Shown: positions 17,923-25,930 of the stretch, in pieces
How the letters are laid out: each line of letters opens with the position of its first letter
Numbering within the stretch: the stretch's first letter is position 1
Assembly (NCBI RefSeq): GCF_000300005.1
Contig: NC_018691.1
Coordinates: 1,736,001 to 1,800,000 of the forward strand
Direction of reading: 5' to 3'
Length of the DNA: 64,000 nt
From: Alloalcanivorax dieselolei B5
Lineage (GTDB): Bacteria > Pseudomonadota > Gammaproteobacteria > Pseudomonadales > Alcanivoracaceae
Translations under genes and position numbers: made by a program
Notes under the pieces: generated by a model
The model's input: the letters and a program-made list of their open reading frames with translations, nothing else
Databases searched by the model: none
What the model was told of the DNA's origin: nothing

Positions 17923-18366
17923 ATGACCAGAACAATGTTTATTCTCACCATCACCTCTCTGTTGTCCCTGGCCGGTCTGGCCTGGGGGCACGGTAATGTC
18001 ACGCCGCAGTCGGTCAACATCCGAGGCCTGGAAGAGCTGGGCGAGGAATGGCGCGATACCAACCCTTACCGGGAATCGCACCCACAACATGAACTGGCGG
18101 TGGATGTGGGCAAGTCCGCCTACAACCAGAACTGCGCTGCCTGCCATGGACTGGAAGCGAAGTCCGGCGGTATTGCTCCGGACCTGCGTGAGCTGGAAAA
18201 CGGCGATTACGGCGACGAGTGGTACAAGGAGCGCGTGATCAATGGCGCCAGCCGTAACGGTCGGGTATTGATGCCACCGATGGCCAACTACCTCAGCCAG
18301 GAAGCGCTGTGGGCGATCCGCACCTGGCTGGAAACCGTCAGCCTGGAAACCACCGGCGGCAATTAA
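17923..18366 (+). CDS. Cytochrome c-550, PedF-like, partner of the quinoprotein dehydrogenase
   Basis: A 147-residue exported class I cytochrome c. Signal peptide about 1-22 (ends LAWG), heme-binding CAACH at 71-75 and axial Met in VLMPPM (117 or 120). It would accept electrons from the PQQ dehydrogenase in the periplasm and pass them to the terminal oxidase. The N-terminal segment GNVTPQSVNIRGLEELGEEW is typical of the PedF-type group found next to SoxYZ-like and zinc hydrolase relay genes. It heads a run on the plus strand, divergent from the dehydrogenase. Confidence 0.88.
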   Translation: MTRTMFILTITSLLSLAGLAWGHGNVTPQSVNIRGLEELGEEWRDTNPYRESHPQHELAVDVGKSAYNQNCAACHGLEAKSGGIAPDLRELENGDYGDEWYKERVINGASRNGRVLMPPMANYLSQEALWAIRTWLETVSLETTGGN

Positions 18367-18395
18367 GCGGCCGCTGAGCAAAAGGAGGGGTGGCC

Positions 18396-19160
18396 ATGGC
18401 CGGTTACCTGAAACCGCTACTGGCGGTGCTGATACTGCTTGGCGCACCCTGGAGCGTGGCCGAGGAAGCACGGGAAGACCCGCTGGGGTCGTTCATGTGG
18501 GAACGCTATCGTGAGCGTTTTCTTGGCGATACACCGGTGCGTTTTGATTCGCGGGTCGGTATCCAGGCGCCGGCGTTCGCCGAGGATTCCGGGCAGGTTC
18601 CCATCGATGTGGACGCCTCGGACTTCAATGGCCGCTTTCAGCGCATGCTGTTGTGGGTGGAGCTGAACCCGATCCCGCTGGTGTTCGACTATCGGCCCTT
18701 GAGTGACGGCCTGGGCCGTCTTTCCATCAATGTGCGTCTGGAGCAGTCCTCGGCGGTGCGGGTGGCGGTGCTCAGTGATGGCGTCTGGCACGTCGGCAGT
18801 ACCCGTATCGAAGGCGAGGGCGGCGGCTGCACTACACCGGGTATCGCCAAGACCGAGGACAACTGGTCAAAGGACTTCGGCAGGATCAAGGCCCGGCGTT
18901 TCGGGCATGAGTCGGGCAGCCGGGTACGGGTAAAGCTCTCTCACCCCATGGACAGTGGTCTGATTCCGAGCACACGGCCGTTTTATGTGGAGCAGGTGGC
19001 GTTTGTTCACGGCGACGAGCCGGTGGCAAGCATGACATGGCAGGCTTCGGTCAGTGAGAACCCGGAACTGGCGCTGACCCTCAAGGGCGATGCCGGCACC
19101 GCCTATCGGTTCCAGGCCCGGGACAACAACGGTAATGAGTTTGATCATGTCATCCCCTGA
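18396..19160 (+). CDS. Quinoprotein dehydrogenase-associated SoxYZ-like carrier
   Basis: A 254-residue exported fusion resembling the thiosulfate-oxidation carrier subunits SoxY and SoxZ. Signal peptide about 1-22; SoxY-like domain about 30-146 ending in the carrier Cys145 within EGGGCTTPG, then a SoxZ-like domain about 160-254. In this family, found beside PQQ dehydrogenases, the carrier cysteine is thought to act in a relay with the zinc hydrolase encoded next; the cargo is not known. Start at 18396, 7 bp after GGAGG; a GTG at 18390 is the alternative. It overlaps the next gene by 14 bp. Confidence 0.85.
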   Translation: MAGYLKPLLAVLILLGAPWSVAEEAREDPLGSFMWERYRERFLGDTPVRFDSRVGIQAPAFAEDSGQVPIDVDASDFNGRFQRMLLWVELNPIPLVFDYRPLSDGLGRLSINVRLEQSSAVRVAVLSDGVWHVGSTRIEGEGGGCTTPGIAKTEDNWSKDFGRIKARRFGHESGSRVRVKLSHPMDSGLIPSTRPFYVEQVAFVHGDEPVASMTWQASVSENPELALTLKGDAGTAYRFQARDNNGNEFDHVIP

Positions 19161-20133
19161 CGGTGCAACGCGTTCGTGGTTGGTGAAGGCCGTGCTGTCC
19201 GTCGGCCTGGCGCTGTTCGCCGGCCCGGCGCCGGCCTTCGACTATCACCTCAAGCCAGTGGCCGTGGCGGAGCGCACCTGGATGGTGCAAGGACGGCGCG
19301 AGGAGCTCTCCGAGGACAACGGCGGTGATATCGCCAATGCCGCGTTCATCGCCACCGGTGACGGCGTCATCGTTATCGATACCGGCAGCACACTGAGTTA
19401 CGGCCGGGCGTTGCGGGCGGCCATCGCCACGGTCACCGACCAGCCGGTGCGCTGGGTCATCAACACCCATCATCACCCGGATCATGTGTTCGGCAATCAG
19501 GCCTTCGAGGGTGCGGAGATTTCCGCGTTGCCGGCCACCATAGCCGCGCTGAAACGGGACGCCGACAGCTTCCGCACCACACTCTATCAACGGCTGGGTG
19601 ACGCCGTGCGAGGTACGGAAACCGCCTTGCCGACCCGCGTCCTGGAGGCAGGGGAATCCCGTTTCGGTGACTACCCATTGCGACTGTTTGCCTTCAGCGG
19701 TCATTCCGGCGCCGACCTGGTGGTGCTTGATCCGGCCACCGGGGTGTTGTTCACCGGCGATCTGGTGTTTCACCACCGGGCGCCGACCACTCCTCATTCC
19801 CCCGGGATCGGAATCTGGCGGGAACAACTCCGGCAAGTGCGCGCGCTGCGGTTTGACGTCCTGGTGCCAGGCCATGGCCCGGCGGCCAAGGATGAGTCCC
19901 CGGTGGTCGAGACACTCGACTACCTGGATTGGCTGGATCGACGCCTCACCAATGGGGCGGCCCGCGGCGCCACCCGCAACGAGGTGATTCAGGCACCGTT
20001 ACCGGAACGCTTCGCCGGCATGGCGCTGGTGCGTTACGAACTGACCCGCAGTGTCAGCCATTTCTACGCCGACTATGAGGAAGCGCTGCTGTGGGCGGAT
20101 CCGGATACGACCAAACCGGATACGACCAAATAA
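19147..20133 (+). CDS. Quinoprotein relay system zinc metallohydrolase (MBL fold)
   Basis: A 328-residue exported metallo-beta-lactamase-fold protein. After a signal peptide (about 1-30, ending APAFA-like) comes the zinc motif HHHPDH at 108-113, then SGHSGADL and FTGDLVFHH with further ligands. It is related to SoxH and belongs to the group accompanying SoxYZ-like carriers next to PQQ dehydrogenases. It overlaps the carrier gene; a second possible start is the in-frame ATG at 19135. The C-terminus ends in a duplicated tract (DTTKPDTTK) encoded by a 15-bp tandem repeat. Confidence 0.82.
   Translation: MSSPDGATRSWLVKAVLSVGLALFAGPAPAFDYHLKPVAVAERTWMVQGRREELSEDNGGDIANAAFIATGDGVIVIDTGSTLSYGRALRAAIATVTDQPVRWVINTHHHPDHVFGNQAFEGAEISALPATIAALKRDADSFRTTLYQRLGDAVRGTETALPTRVLEAGESRFGDYPLRLFAFSGHSGADLVVLDPATGVLFTGDLVFHHRAPTTPHSPGIGIWREQLRQVRALRFDVLVPGHGPAAKDESPVVETLDYLDWLDRRLTNGAARGATRNEVIQAPLPERFAGMALVRYELTRSVSHFYADYEEALLWADPDTTKPDTTK
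20101..20130 (+). repeat. 15-bp tandem duplication at gene 3' end
   Basis: CCGGATACGACCAAA occurs twice in direct succession just before the stop codon of the zinc hydrolase. It lengthens the protein by five residues without breaking the frame, consistent with replication slippage. Confidence 0.85.
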
Positions 20134-20147
20134 GGGGCGAATTAGTA

Positions 20148-20156
20148 CCTTGGTAG
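20148..20156 (-). promoter_or_regulatory. Second TACCAAGG motif, upstream of aldehyde dehydrogenase
   Basis: CCTTGGTAG on the plus strand is the reverse complement of CTACCAAGG found in the divergent dehydrogenase/cytochrome promoter region at 17778. It lies 107 bp before the exaC-like start codon and 15 bp after the previous stop codon. Confidence 0.4.
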
Positions 20157-20262
20157 CATGCGGGCGTGGCCGGGGCGGCACTAATCTGAATATCCAGACA
20201 GTCCGCCCGAGAGCGTGGCGGAAAAACTCAGGATCAGCATAAAAAAGCGAGGAAGTACGGCT

Positions 20263-21783
20263 ATGATTTACGACAATCCCGGTAGTCAGGGCGCCCTGGT
20301 CTCCTTCAAGGAGCGCTACCACAACTACATTGGCGGTGAATGGGTGGCGCCTGTTAAGGGCCGGTACTTCGACAACATCAGTCCGGTCAATGGCAAGGTG
20401 TTTTGTCAGGTGCCCCGTTCCTCCGCCGAAGACATCGATCTGGCATTGGACGCCGCTCACCGCGCCGCTCCGGGCTGGGCGCGAACCTCGGTGGCCGAGC
20501 GTGCCAATCTGTTGCTGAAAATCGCCGACCGCATCGAGGGCAGCCTGGAGTCCCTGGCGGTGGCGGAAACCTGGGATAACGGCAAGGCGGTGCGCGAAAC
20601 CCTCAACGCCGATATCCCTCTGACGGTGGACCACTTCCGCTATTTCGCTGGCTGTATCCGCGCCCAGGAAGGTACGCTCGCGGATATTGACGCCAACACC
20701 GTGGCCTATCATTTTCACGAGCCGTTGGGTGTGGTCGGGCAGATCATCCCCTGGAATTTCCCGATCCTGATGGCCGCCTGGAAACTGGCGCCGGCGCTGG
20801 CGGCGGGCAACTGCGTGGTGCTGAAGCCGGCGGAACAAACTCCGGTGTCGATCCTCAAGGTGATGGAACTGATCGGTGATCTGCTGCCGGCGGGTGTGTT
20901 GAACGTGGTCAACGGTTTTGGCGACGAAGCCGGGCAGGCCCTGGCCACCAGCAAGCGCATCGCCAAGATCGCCTTCACCGGCTCCACGCCGGTGGGCTCA
21001 CACATCCTCAAGTGCGCGGCGGAGAACATCATTCCCTCCACCGTGGAACTGGGTGGCAAATCGCCCAATATTTACTTCGCCGACATCCTCAATGCCGAGC
21101 CGGAGTTCATCGACAAGGCGGTGGAAGGCCTGGTGCTGGCGTTCTTCAACCAGGGCGAGGTCTGCACCTGCCCGTCCCGGGCGCTGATCCAGGAAAGCAT
21201 GTACGACGACTTCATGGAACGGGTGGTGGCACGCATCGCCACGATCAAGCGTGGCAATCCGCTGGACACCGAAACCCAGGTCGGCGCTCAGGCCTCCCAG
21301 GAGCAGTTCGACAAGATCATGTCCTACATGGAAGTGGCCCGTAGCGAAGGTGCCGAGTTCCTGGCCGGTGGTGATCGCGAATCCCTGGCCGGTGAACACG
21401 GCGAAGGCTTCTATATCCAGCCGACCCTGCTCAAAGGCCATAACAAGATGCGGGTGTTCCAGGAGGAAATCTTCGGTCCGGTGGTGGCGGTGACCACCTT
21501 CAAGGACGAGGCGGAAGCGCTGGAGATCGCCAATGATACCGAGTTCGGTCTTGGTGCCGGGGTCTGGAGCCGCGACATCAATGTGGCCTTCCGCATGGGC
21601 CGCGGTATTCAGGCCGGCCGGGTCTGGACCAACTGCTATCATGCCTATCCGGCCCACGCCGCCTTTGGCGGTTACAAGAAATCCGGTATCGGCCGGGAAA
21701 CCCACAAGATGATCCTGGATCATTACCAACAGACCAAGAACCTTCTGGTCAGCTACGACGTGAACCCGCTGGGCTTCTTCTGA
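20263..21783 (+). CDS. exaC: Aldehyde dehydrogenase, ExaC/AcoD type
   Basis: A 506-residue aldehyde dehydrogenase, the same length as Pseudomonas ExaC, with the typical N-terminus [20 protein letters not shown]. Cofactor motif IIPWNFP, base Glu262 in ELGGKS and nucleophile Cys301 in [12 protein letters not shown] are present, along with [11 protein letters not shown] near the end. It would oxidise acetaldehyde and other short aldehydes from alcohol oxidation to acids with NAD+. Start at 20263 follows GAGGAAG; the TACCAAGG motif lies upstream. It closes the quinoprotein pathway. An inverted repeat GCCGGCGGA at 21797 and 21836 follows the stop. Confidence 0.92.
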   Translation: MIYDNPGSQGALVSFKERYHNYIGGEWVAPVKGRYFDNISPVNGKVFCQVPRSSAEDIDLALDAAHRAAPGWARTSVAERANLLLKIADRIEGSLESLAVAETWDNGKAVRETLNADIPLTVDHFRYFAGCIRAQEGTLADIDANTVAYHFHEPLGVVGQIIPWNFPILMAAWKLAPALAAGNCVVLKPAEQTPVSILKVMELIGDLLPAGVLNVVNGFGDEAGQALATSKRIAKIAFTGSTPVGSHILKCAAENIIPSTVELGGKSPNIYFADILNAEPEFIDKAVEGLVLAFFNQGEVCTCPSRALIQESMYDDFMERVVARIATIKRGNPLDTETQVGAQASQEQFDKIMSYMEVARSEGAEFLAGGDRESLAGEHGEGFYIQPTLLKGHNKMRVFQEEIFGPVVAVTTFKDEAEALEIANDTEFGLGAGVWSRDINVAFRMGRGIQAGRVWTNCYHAYPAHAAFGGYKKSGIGRETHKMILDHYQQTKNLLVSYDVNPLGFF

Positions 21784-21954
21784 AGCCAACGGATAAGCCG
21801 GCGGAAGCGGGAACGGGACGTGTTCTCCTGACCTCTCCGCCGGCCCCGGCCGCTGCTTTCTGTCCCTCCCCCTCCGTTGCTTGATTGCGATCAACGATCC
21901 CGCTTGCACTACACCGGATCATGGTGTGGTATTCCAACAACAACGGAGGTCCCC

Positions 21955-22938
21955 ATGCGAGCCATGATCTTGCGAAAGAATGGCGAACCACTCGCATTGA
22001 TCGATTGCCCGGCGGCTCGTCCCGGCCCGGGCCAGTTGCGCCTTCAGGTCGAGGCCTGCGGTGTCTGCCGCACCGATCTGCATGTGGTGGACGGCGAGTT
22101 GAACGGCGCCAAACTCCCTCTGATCCCGGGCCACGAAATCGTCGGGCGGGTGGTGGAGCTGGGGCCGGGTGCCAGCCGCTTTTCCATGGGCCAGCGCGTT
22201 GGTATCCCCTGGCTCGGACACAGCTGTGGACGATGCCGCTATTGTGAAGCGGGCCAGGAGAATCTTTGTGACACGCCCGGGTTCACCGGTTACACCCTTG
22301 ATGGAGGCTATGCCGAACATTGCGTGGCTTCACAGGATTATGCCTTTGCCCTGCCGGAAGAACCCGATCCTGTCAGTCTGGCGCCGTTGTTGTGCGCCGG
22401 TCTGATCGGCTACCGCTCCTATCGAATGGCCGGAGAGGCGCCGCGATTGGGGCTCTACGGCTTCGGCGCGGCGGCGCACATCCTGACCCAGCTTGCCTGC
22501 TGGCAGGGGCGTGAGATCTACGCGTTTACCCGCCCTGGAGACGCCGCCGCGCAGGCGTTCGCGCGGGAAACGGGGGCAATCTGGGCCGGCGGATCAGACC
22601 AGGCGCCGCCGGTGGAACTGGACGCGGCCATTCTTTTCGCTCCGGTGGGCGCTTTGCTGCCCGTGGCTCTGCGCGCGGTGCGCAAAGGCGGCGTGGTGGT
22701 CTGTGGCGGTATTCATATGAGCGATATCCCGGGTTTTCCCTACGCCGACTTGTGGGGTGAACGGGGGGTCCGCTCCGTCGCCAATCTGACTCGGGAAGAC
22801 GGCGAGCAGTTTCTGCGTCTCGCCTCGCAGGCGGGTATCGAGGTCGCGACGCGGAGCTATCGGTTGGATGAGGCAAACGAAGCGCTGGACGATCTTCGCA
22901 CCGGTCGTCTCACCGGCGCGGCGGTGTTGGTGCCTTGA
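21955..22938 (+). CDS. Zinc-dependent alcohol dehydrogenase (MDR family)
   Basis: A 327-residue medium-chain dehydrogenase. Catalytic zinc ligands Cys38 (CGVCRTDLH) and His60-Glu61 (PGHEIVGR) are present, and the structural zinc site has Cys91, Cys94, Cys97 and Cys105. The nucleotide fold begins near GLYGFGAAAH. The protein resembles the zinc-binding alcohol dehydrogenases that oxidise or reduce short-chain alcohols and aldehydes. The start follows GGAGGT with ideal spacing. It is 171 bp after the aldehyde dehydrogenase and is followed by a repeat pair, suggesting it ends the alcohol oxidation cluster. Confidence 0.88.
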   Translation: MRAMILRKNGEPLALIDCPAARPGPGQLRLQVEACGVCRTDLHVVDGELNGAKLPLIPGHEIVGRVVELGPGASRFSMGQRVGIPWLGHSCGRCRYCEAGQENLCDTPGFTGYTLDGGYAEHCVASQDYAFALPEEPDPVSLAPLLCAGLIGYRSYRMAGEAPRLGLYGFGAAAHILTQLACWQGREIYAFTRPGDAAAQAFARETGAIWAGGSDQAPPVELDAAILFAPVGALLPVALRAVRKGGVVVCGGIHMSDIPGFPYADLWGERGVRSVANLTREDGEQFLRLASQAGIEVATRSYRLDEANEALDDLRTGRLTGAAVLVP

Positions 22939-22951
22939 GCAGGAGGTTGCC

Positions 22952-23023
22952 GTAGGAGCCAGCCCTGCTGGCGAACTGGTTTCCTGGGATTGGAGGATTC
23001 GCTTGCCGGATAAGCTCTTACAG
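22952..23023. repeat. REP-like inverted pair
   Basis: A direct copy GTAGGAGCCAGCCCTGC starts at 22952 and ends GGCGAA near 22975; an inverted copy begins ATTCGCTTGCC near 22997 and ends CTCTTACAG at 23023. Same family and arrangement as the pairs at 4112, 53218, 55505 and 60643. Confidence 0.75.
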
Positions 23024-23035
23024 AGGCCTCTGAAT

Positions 23036-23063
23036 TCATAAAAAAGGCCGCCCAGGGGCGGCC
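23036..23063 (-). terminator. Rho-independent terminator of the porin gene
   Basis: On the minus strand GGCCGCC and GGCGGCC form a GC-rich stem with a short loop followed by a run of T (the plus strand shows the matching A run at 23040-23045). It lies 35 bp after the porin stop codon. Confidence 0.8.
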
Positions 23064-23097
23064 AAATGGCACAGTGGAATGGATCCGCTTGGCGGAT

Positions 23098-24255
23098 CTA
23101 CCAGGAGAGTGCGGCCCCCACTGCCAGGGTGTCGGTGGATTCAATCTCGCCAGCCTGCTTGTCATCGATTTCGAAGCGGCTGAAATTACCCAGCAGTTTC
23201 AGATTGTCATTGACCGCGTAACTGAGCAGCACGGCTTTGTTTTCGTAGTCGGCTTCGCCGCCAAGCAGATTGCCGTCGTCCTCGCTACGACCATAGGACA
23301 GAGCCAAACGGAATTTGTCGATCTGCTGGCCGACTTGCAGAAGATAACCGGAGCTGTCGATTTCCTTCAGGTTGGCCTGGCCCAGGTTGTTCGAGAACAG
23401 CGGGTGCATGCCTTCGGCATCGAAGCCCGAAGCGGTGAGGGAGGTGTCGCCAAGTTTGGCCTGAACCCCATAACCAATCCCCCGCGAAGTAATATCCTCA
23501 ACACTGCCGTCGGTGTTTTCCGAGGTCTGATAGGCGCCATTAACCCAGGCGTACAGTTCGGTGGCGCCGAGGTCGGTCTGGTAGCTTACTTCGGTTTCGA
23601 AACGCGGTGCCGATTGGTAGGCCTTGCCGGTGCCTCCCACTTCGTTGCTGTCATAGGGATCGAGAACACCCACGGCGACTTTCAGGGCATGTTGCTGTGG
23701 GCTGCGGTAAGTGATCTGCGCGCTGGGGAAAGGGTAGGGATAGCCGGTGCCGATGTTGCCAAAGGACACGCCGCTGCCGTCCATCAGGCCGAGGGTATCG
23801 CTGGCCTGGCCGAAACCCGACAACAGTTCGTCGCGCAGAATATTGGAGCGCGCGAACAAACCAAAGTCCTTACCGATCAACACCTGACCCCAGCCGCTGT
23901 CGATGGTGCCGTAAAACTGGCGCACGTCGATGCCGGTTTCGGTGCCGTTGGTTTCACTGTCGTTGATGGTGACCCAGAACGAGGAGCGAGCCCCGAGTTT
24001 CAGGTCGCCGGCCTGACGGGAAAAATTGAAGCCGATCCAGTTCGGCAGAAATCCCATCTTCACCCGGGACTGGCGCCGGTCGAACTGGTCGCCGGGGCGG
24101 TCCACCTCGTTGTGTACGTAGAAGGCGTTGATGTAGCCGTCGGTGGAGAAGGTGGTCTGATTATCGTCGTGGAGTTTGATTTCCGCCTGGGTGCCGGCAC
24201 TGGCAAGCGATGCCAGCAGAGCGCAGGTAAGGGGCAGTCTTTTGTTGTTGTGCAT
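23098..24255 (-). CDS. Outer membrane porin (16-stranded type)
   Basis: A 385-residue outer membrane protein. Signal peptide about 1-20 (ending SAGTQA), then alternating beta-strand pattern, a Gly/Asp-rich loop around residues 140-160, and a C-terminal strand ending in an aromatic residue (LAVGAALSW). It resembles DcaP-like and other general porins used by Gram-negative bacteria for small carboxylates and aromatic acids. Start at 24255 follows GGAGCG; an in-frame ATG at 24267 provides that ribosome-binding site sequence and is less likely. It stands alone between the alcohol oxidation cluster and the RND operon, with its own terminator. Confidence 0.83.
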   Translation of the reverse strand: MHNNKRLPLTCALLASLASAGTQAEIKLHDDNQTTFSTDGYINAFYVHNEVDRPGDQFDRRQSRVKMGFLPNWIGFNFSRQAGDLKLGARSSFWVTINDSETNGTETGIDVRQFYGTIDSGWGQVLIGKDFGLFARSNILRDELLSGFGQASDTLGLMDGSGVSFGNIGTGYPYPFPSAQITYRSPQQHALKVAVGVLDPYDSNEVGGTGKAYQSAPRFETEVSYQTDLGATELYAWVNGAYQTSENTDGSVEDITSRGIGYGVQAKLGDTSLTASGFDAEGMHPLFSNNLGQANLKEIDSSGYLLQVGQQIDKFRLALSYGRSEDDGNLLGGEADYENKAVLLSYAVNDNLKLLGNFSRFEIDDKQAGEIESTDTLAVGAALSW

Positions 24256-24442
24256 GGTTCGCTCCATGTTTTTTTGCGTCGTTCGGAGCGGGCAGTATGG
24301 AAAGGGACGGGCGGCGGCGAATCCCGCTTTGGTCGGGAAGGCGTCTTAAGACCGCAGCGACCAGTCGGGTGGCACGAAAGTCGTGCGCGGGGGTTGGTTC
24401 AGGAACTAGAACGAAGAGAGAGGGGGCTGGGAGAAAGGAGAA

Positions 24443-24464
24443 GCCCGGCGCATTCGCGCCGGGC
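24443..24464 (-). terminator. Terminator hairpin of the RND efflux operon
   Basis: GCCCGGCGC and GCGCCGGGC form a 9-bp perfect stem with a 4-nt loop, 9 bp past the stop of the outer membrane channel gene. The minus strand continues with a T/C-rich tract. Confidence 0.65.
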
Positions 24465-24472
24465 AATAGCAC

Positions 24473-25930
24473 TCAACCTTGCGTGCTGGAGGTGTCGCTG
24501 TCTTCCTGCTCAGGGGCGGTATTGATCACGGTGGCCTGATCTTCCAGCCAGCCGCCGCCCAGGGCCCGATACAGGGTGATCTGATTGGCGAGCTTGCTGA
24601 GCGTGATGGACACCAGTTCCTGACGGGCGGTAAGCAGACTGCGTTGCGCGTCCAGCACCGCGAGATAGTCGTCCGCACCCAGCTCGTAGCGCTGCTGGGA
24701 CAGTTCCAGTGAGCGGCGGGTGGCATCCACCAGAGCCTGCTGGGCGATTTCCTGTTCCAGCAGGGTTTCCCGGGACACCAGCGCATCCGAGACTTCCTGG
24801 AAGGCGGTCTGGATGGTTTGCTCGTAGGTGGCGACGCTCTGATCCCGGCGCACTGCCGCCACGTCCAGGCTGGCGCGGTTGCGCCCGCCGGTGAAGATCG
24901 GCAGGGAAATGCTCGGCGAGAACGACCAACTGCGTGAGCCGCTCTCGAACAACCCGTCCAGTTCGGCACTGCTGGTACCAAAGGTCCCGGTCAGGGAAAT
25001 GCTCGGGAAGAACGCGGCCCGGGCCGCGCCGATGTTGGCGTTGGCGGCCCGCAGCAAGTGTTCCGCACGGATGATGTCCGGACGTGCCAGCAGCACATTG
25101 GAAGACAACCCGGAAGGCACCTCCGACAGGTCCACCAACCCGGATTCCTCCAGGTTATCGCTGGGCAGAGGCGGCAGCGGCGCGCCGACCAGGGTGGCCA
25201 GGGCGTTACGGTCCTGGGCCACCAGACGGGCGAAGCGGGCACGATTGGCGCGGGCGGTTTCCAGCGCGGTCTGCGCCTGACGCAGTTCCAGCTCGGAGCC
25301 GACACCCAGGTCGAAGCGGCGCTGGGTCAGATCCAGGGAAGCCCGGTAGGCCTCCATGGTTTCCTCGCTGATGCGCAGGTTTTCGCGGTCGGCAACCAGC
25401 GACAGGTAAGCGTTGGCCACTTCCGACACCAGAGTAATGTGGGCGCTGCGCTGGGCTTCCTCGCTGGCCAGATAATTCTGCAGGGCGGCATCCTTGAGGC
25501 TGCGTACCCGGCCGAACAGATCCAGCTCGTAGGCGGAGATGCCCACGTTGGCGCCATACTGACTCTGCACCTGGCTCTCGCCGGTGTTGTTCAGGTCACC
25601 GGGCACCCGTTGCCGGGTGCCGGTGCCGTTGAGGCCGATATTGGGAAACAGGTCGGCACGCTGAATCCGATACTGGGCGCGCAACTCTTCCACATCCAGC
25701 ATGGCCAGACGCAGATCCCGGTTGTTGGCCAGGGCGGTCTGGATCAGCTGTTGCAGTTCCTGTTCGGTGAAGAAATCCCGCCAGCCGGGCAGGGTGACCT
25801 GCGTGGCGTCGGCGCCTTCACGGAACTGATCCGGCACAGGCGACGGGGGTTGTTCATAGCTGGGCGCCAGCGTACAGCCACTTAAGGCCAGAGCGAGGGC
25901 CAACGCCATGGAAGCGGGTTTCAATGTCAT
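24473..25930 (-). CDS. RND efflux outer membrane channel lipoprotein (OprM/NodT family)
   Basis: A 485-residue TolC-like outer membrane factor. The N-terminus carries a lipobox ([10 protein letters not shown], acylated Cys at about 19). Two OEP repeats, about 60-250 and 270-460, contain the expected motifs such as LNNRDLR-like and LRQAQTALE segments. It is the exit duct of the tripartite pump encoded with the next two genes; the ATG overlaps the pump stop codon by 4 bp (ATGA), and GGAGAC precedes it. The C-terminus ends in a short acidic tail. Confidence 0.92.
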   Translation of the reverse strand: MTLKPASMALALALALSGCTLAPSYEQPPSPVPDQFREGADATQVTLPGWRDFFTEQELQQLIQTALANNRDLRLAMLDVEELRAQYRIQRADLFPNIGLNGTGTRQRVPGDLNNTGESQVQSQYGANVGISAYELDLFGRVRSLKDAALQNYLASEEAQRSAHITLVSEVANAYLSLVADRENLRISEETMEAYRASLDLTQRRFDLGVGSELELRQAQTALETARANRARFARLVAQDRNALATLVGAPLPPLPSDNLEESGLVDLSEVPSGLSSNVLLARPDIIRAEHLLRAANANIGAARAAFFPSISLTGTFGTSSAELDGLFESGSRSWSFSPSISLPIFTGGRNRASLDVAAVRRDQSVATYEQTIQTAFQEVSDALVSRETLLEQEIAQQALVDATRRSLELSQQRYELGADDYLAVLDAQRSLLTARQELVSITLSKLANQITLYRALGGGWLEDQATVINTAPEQEDSDTSSTQG

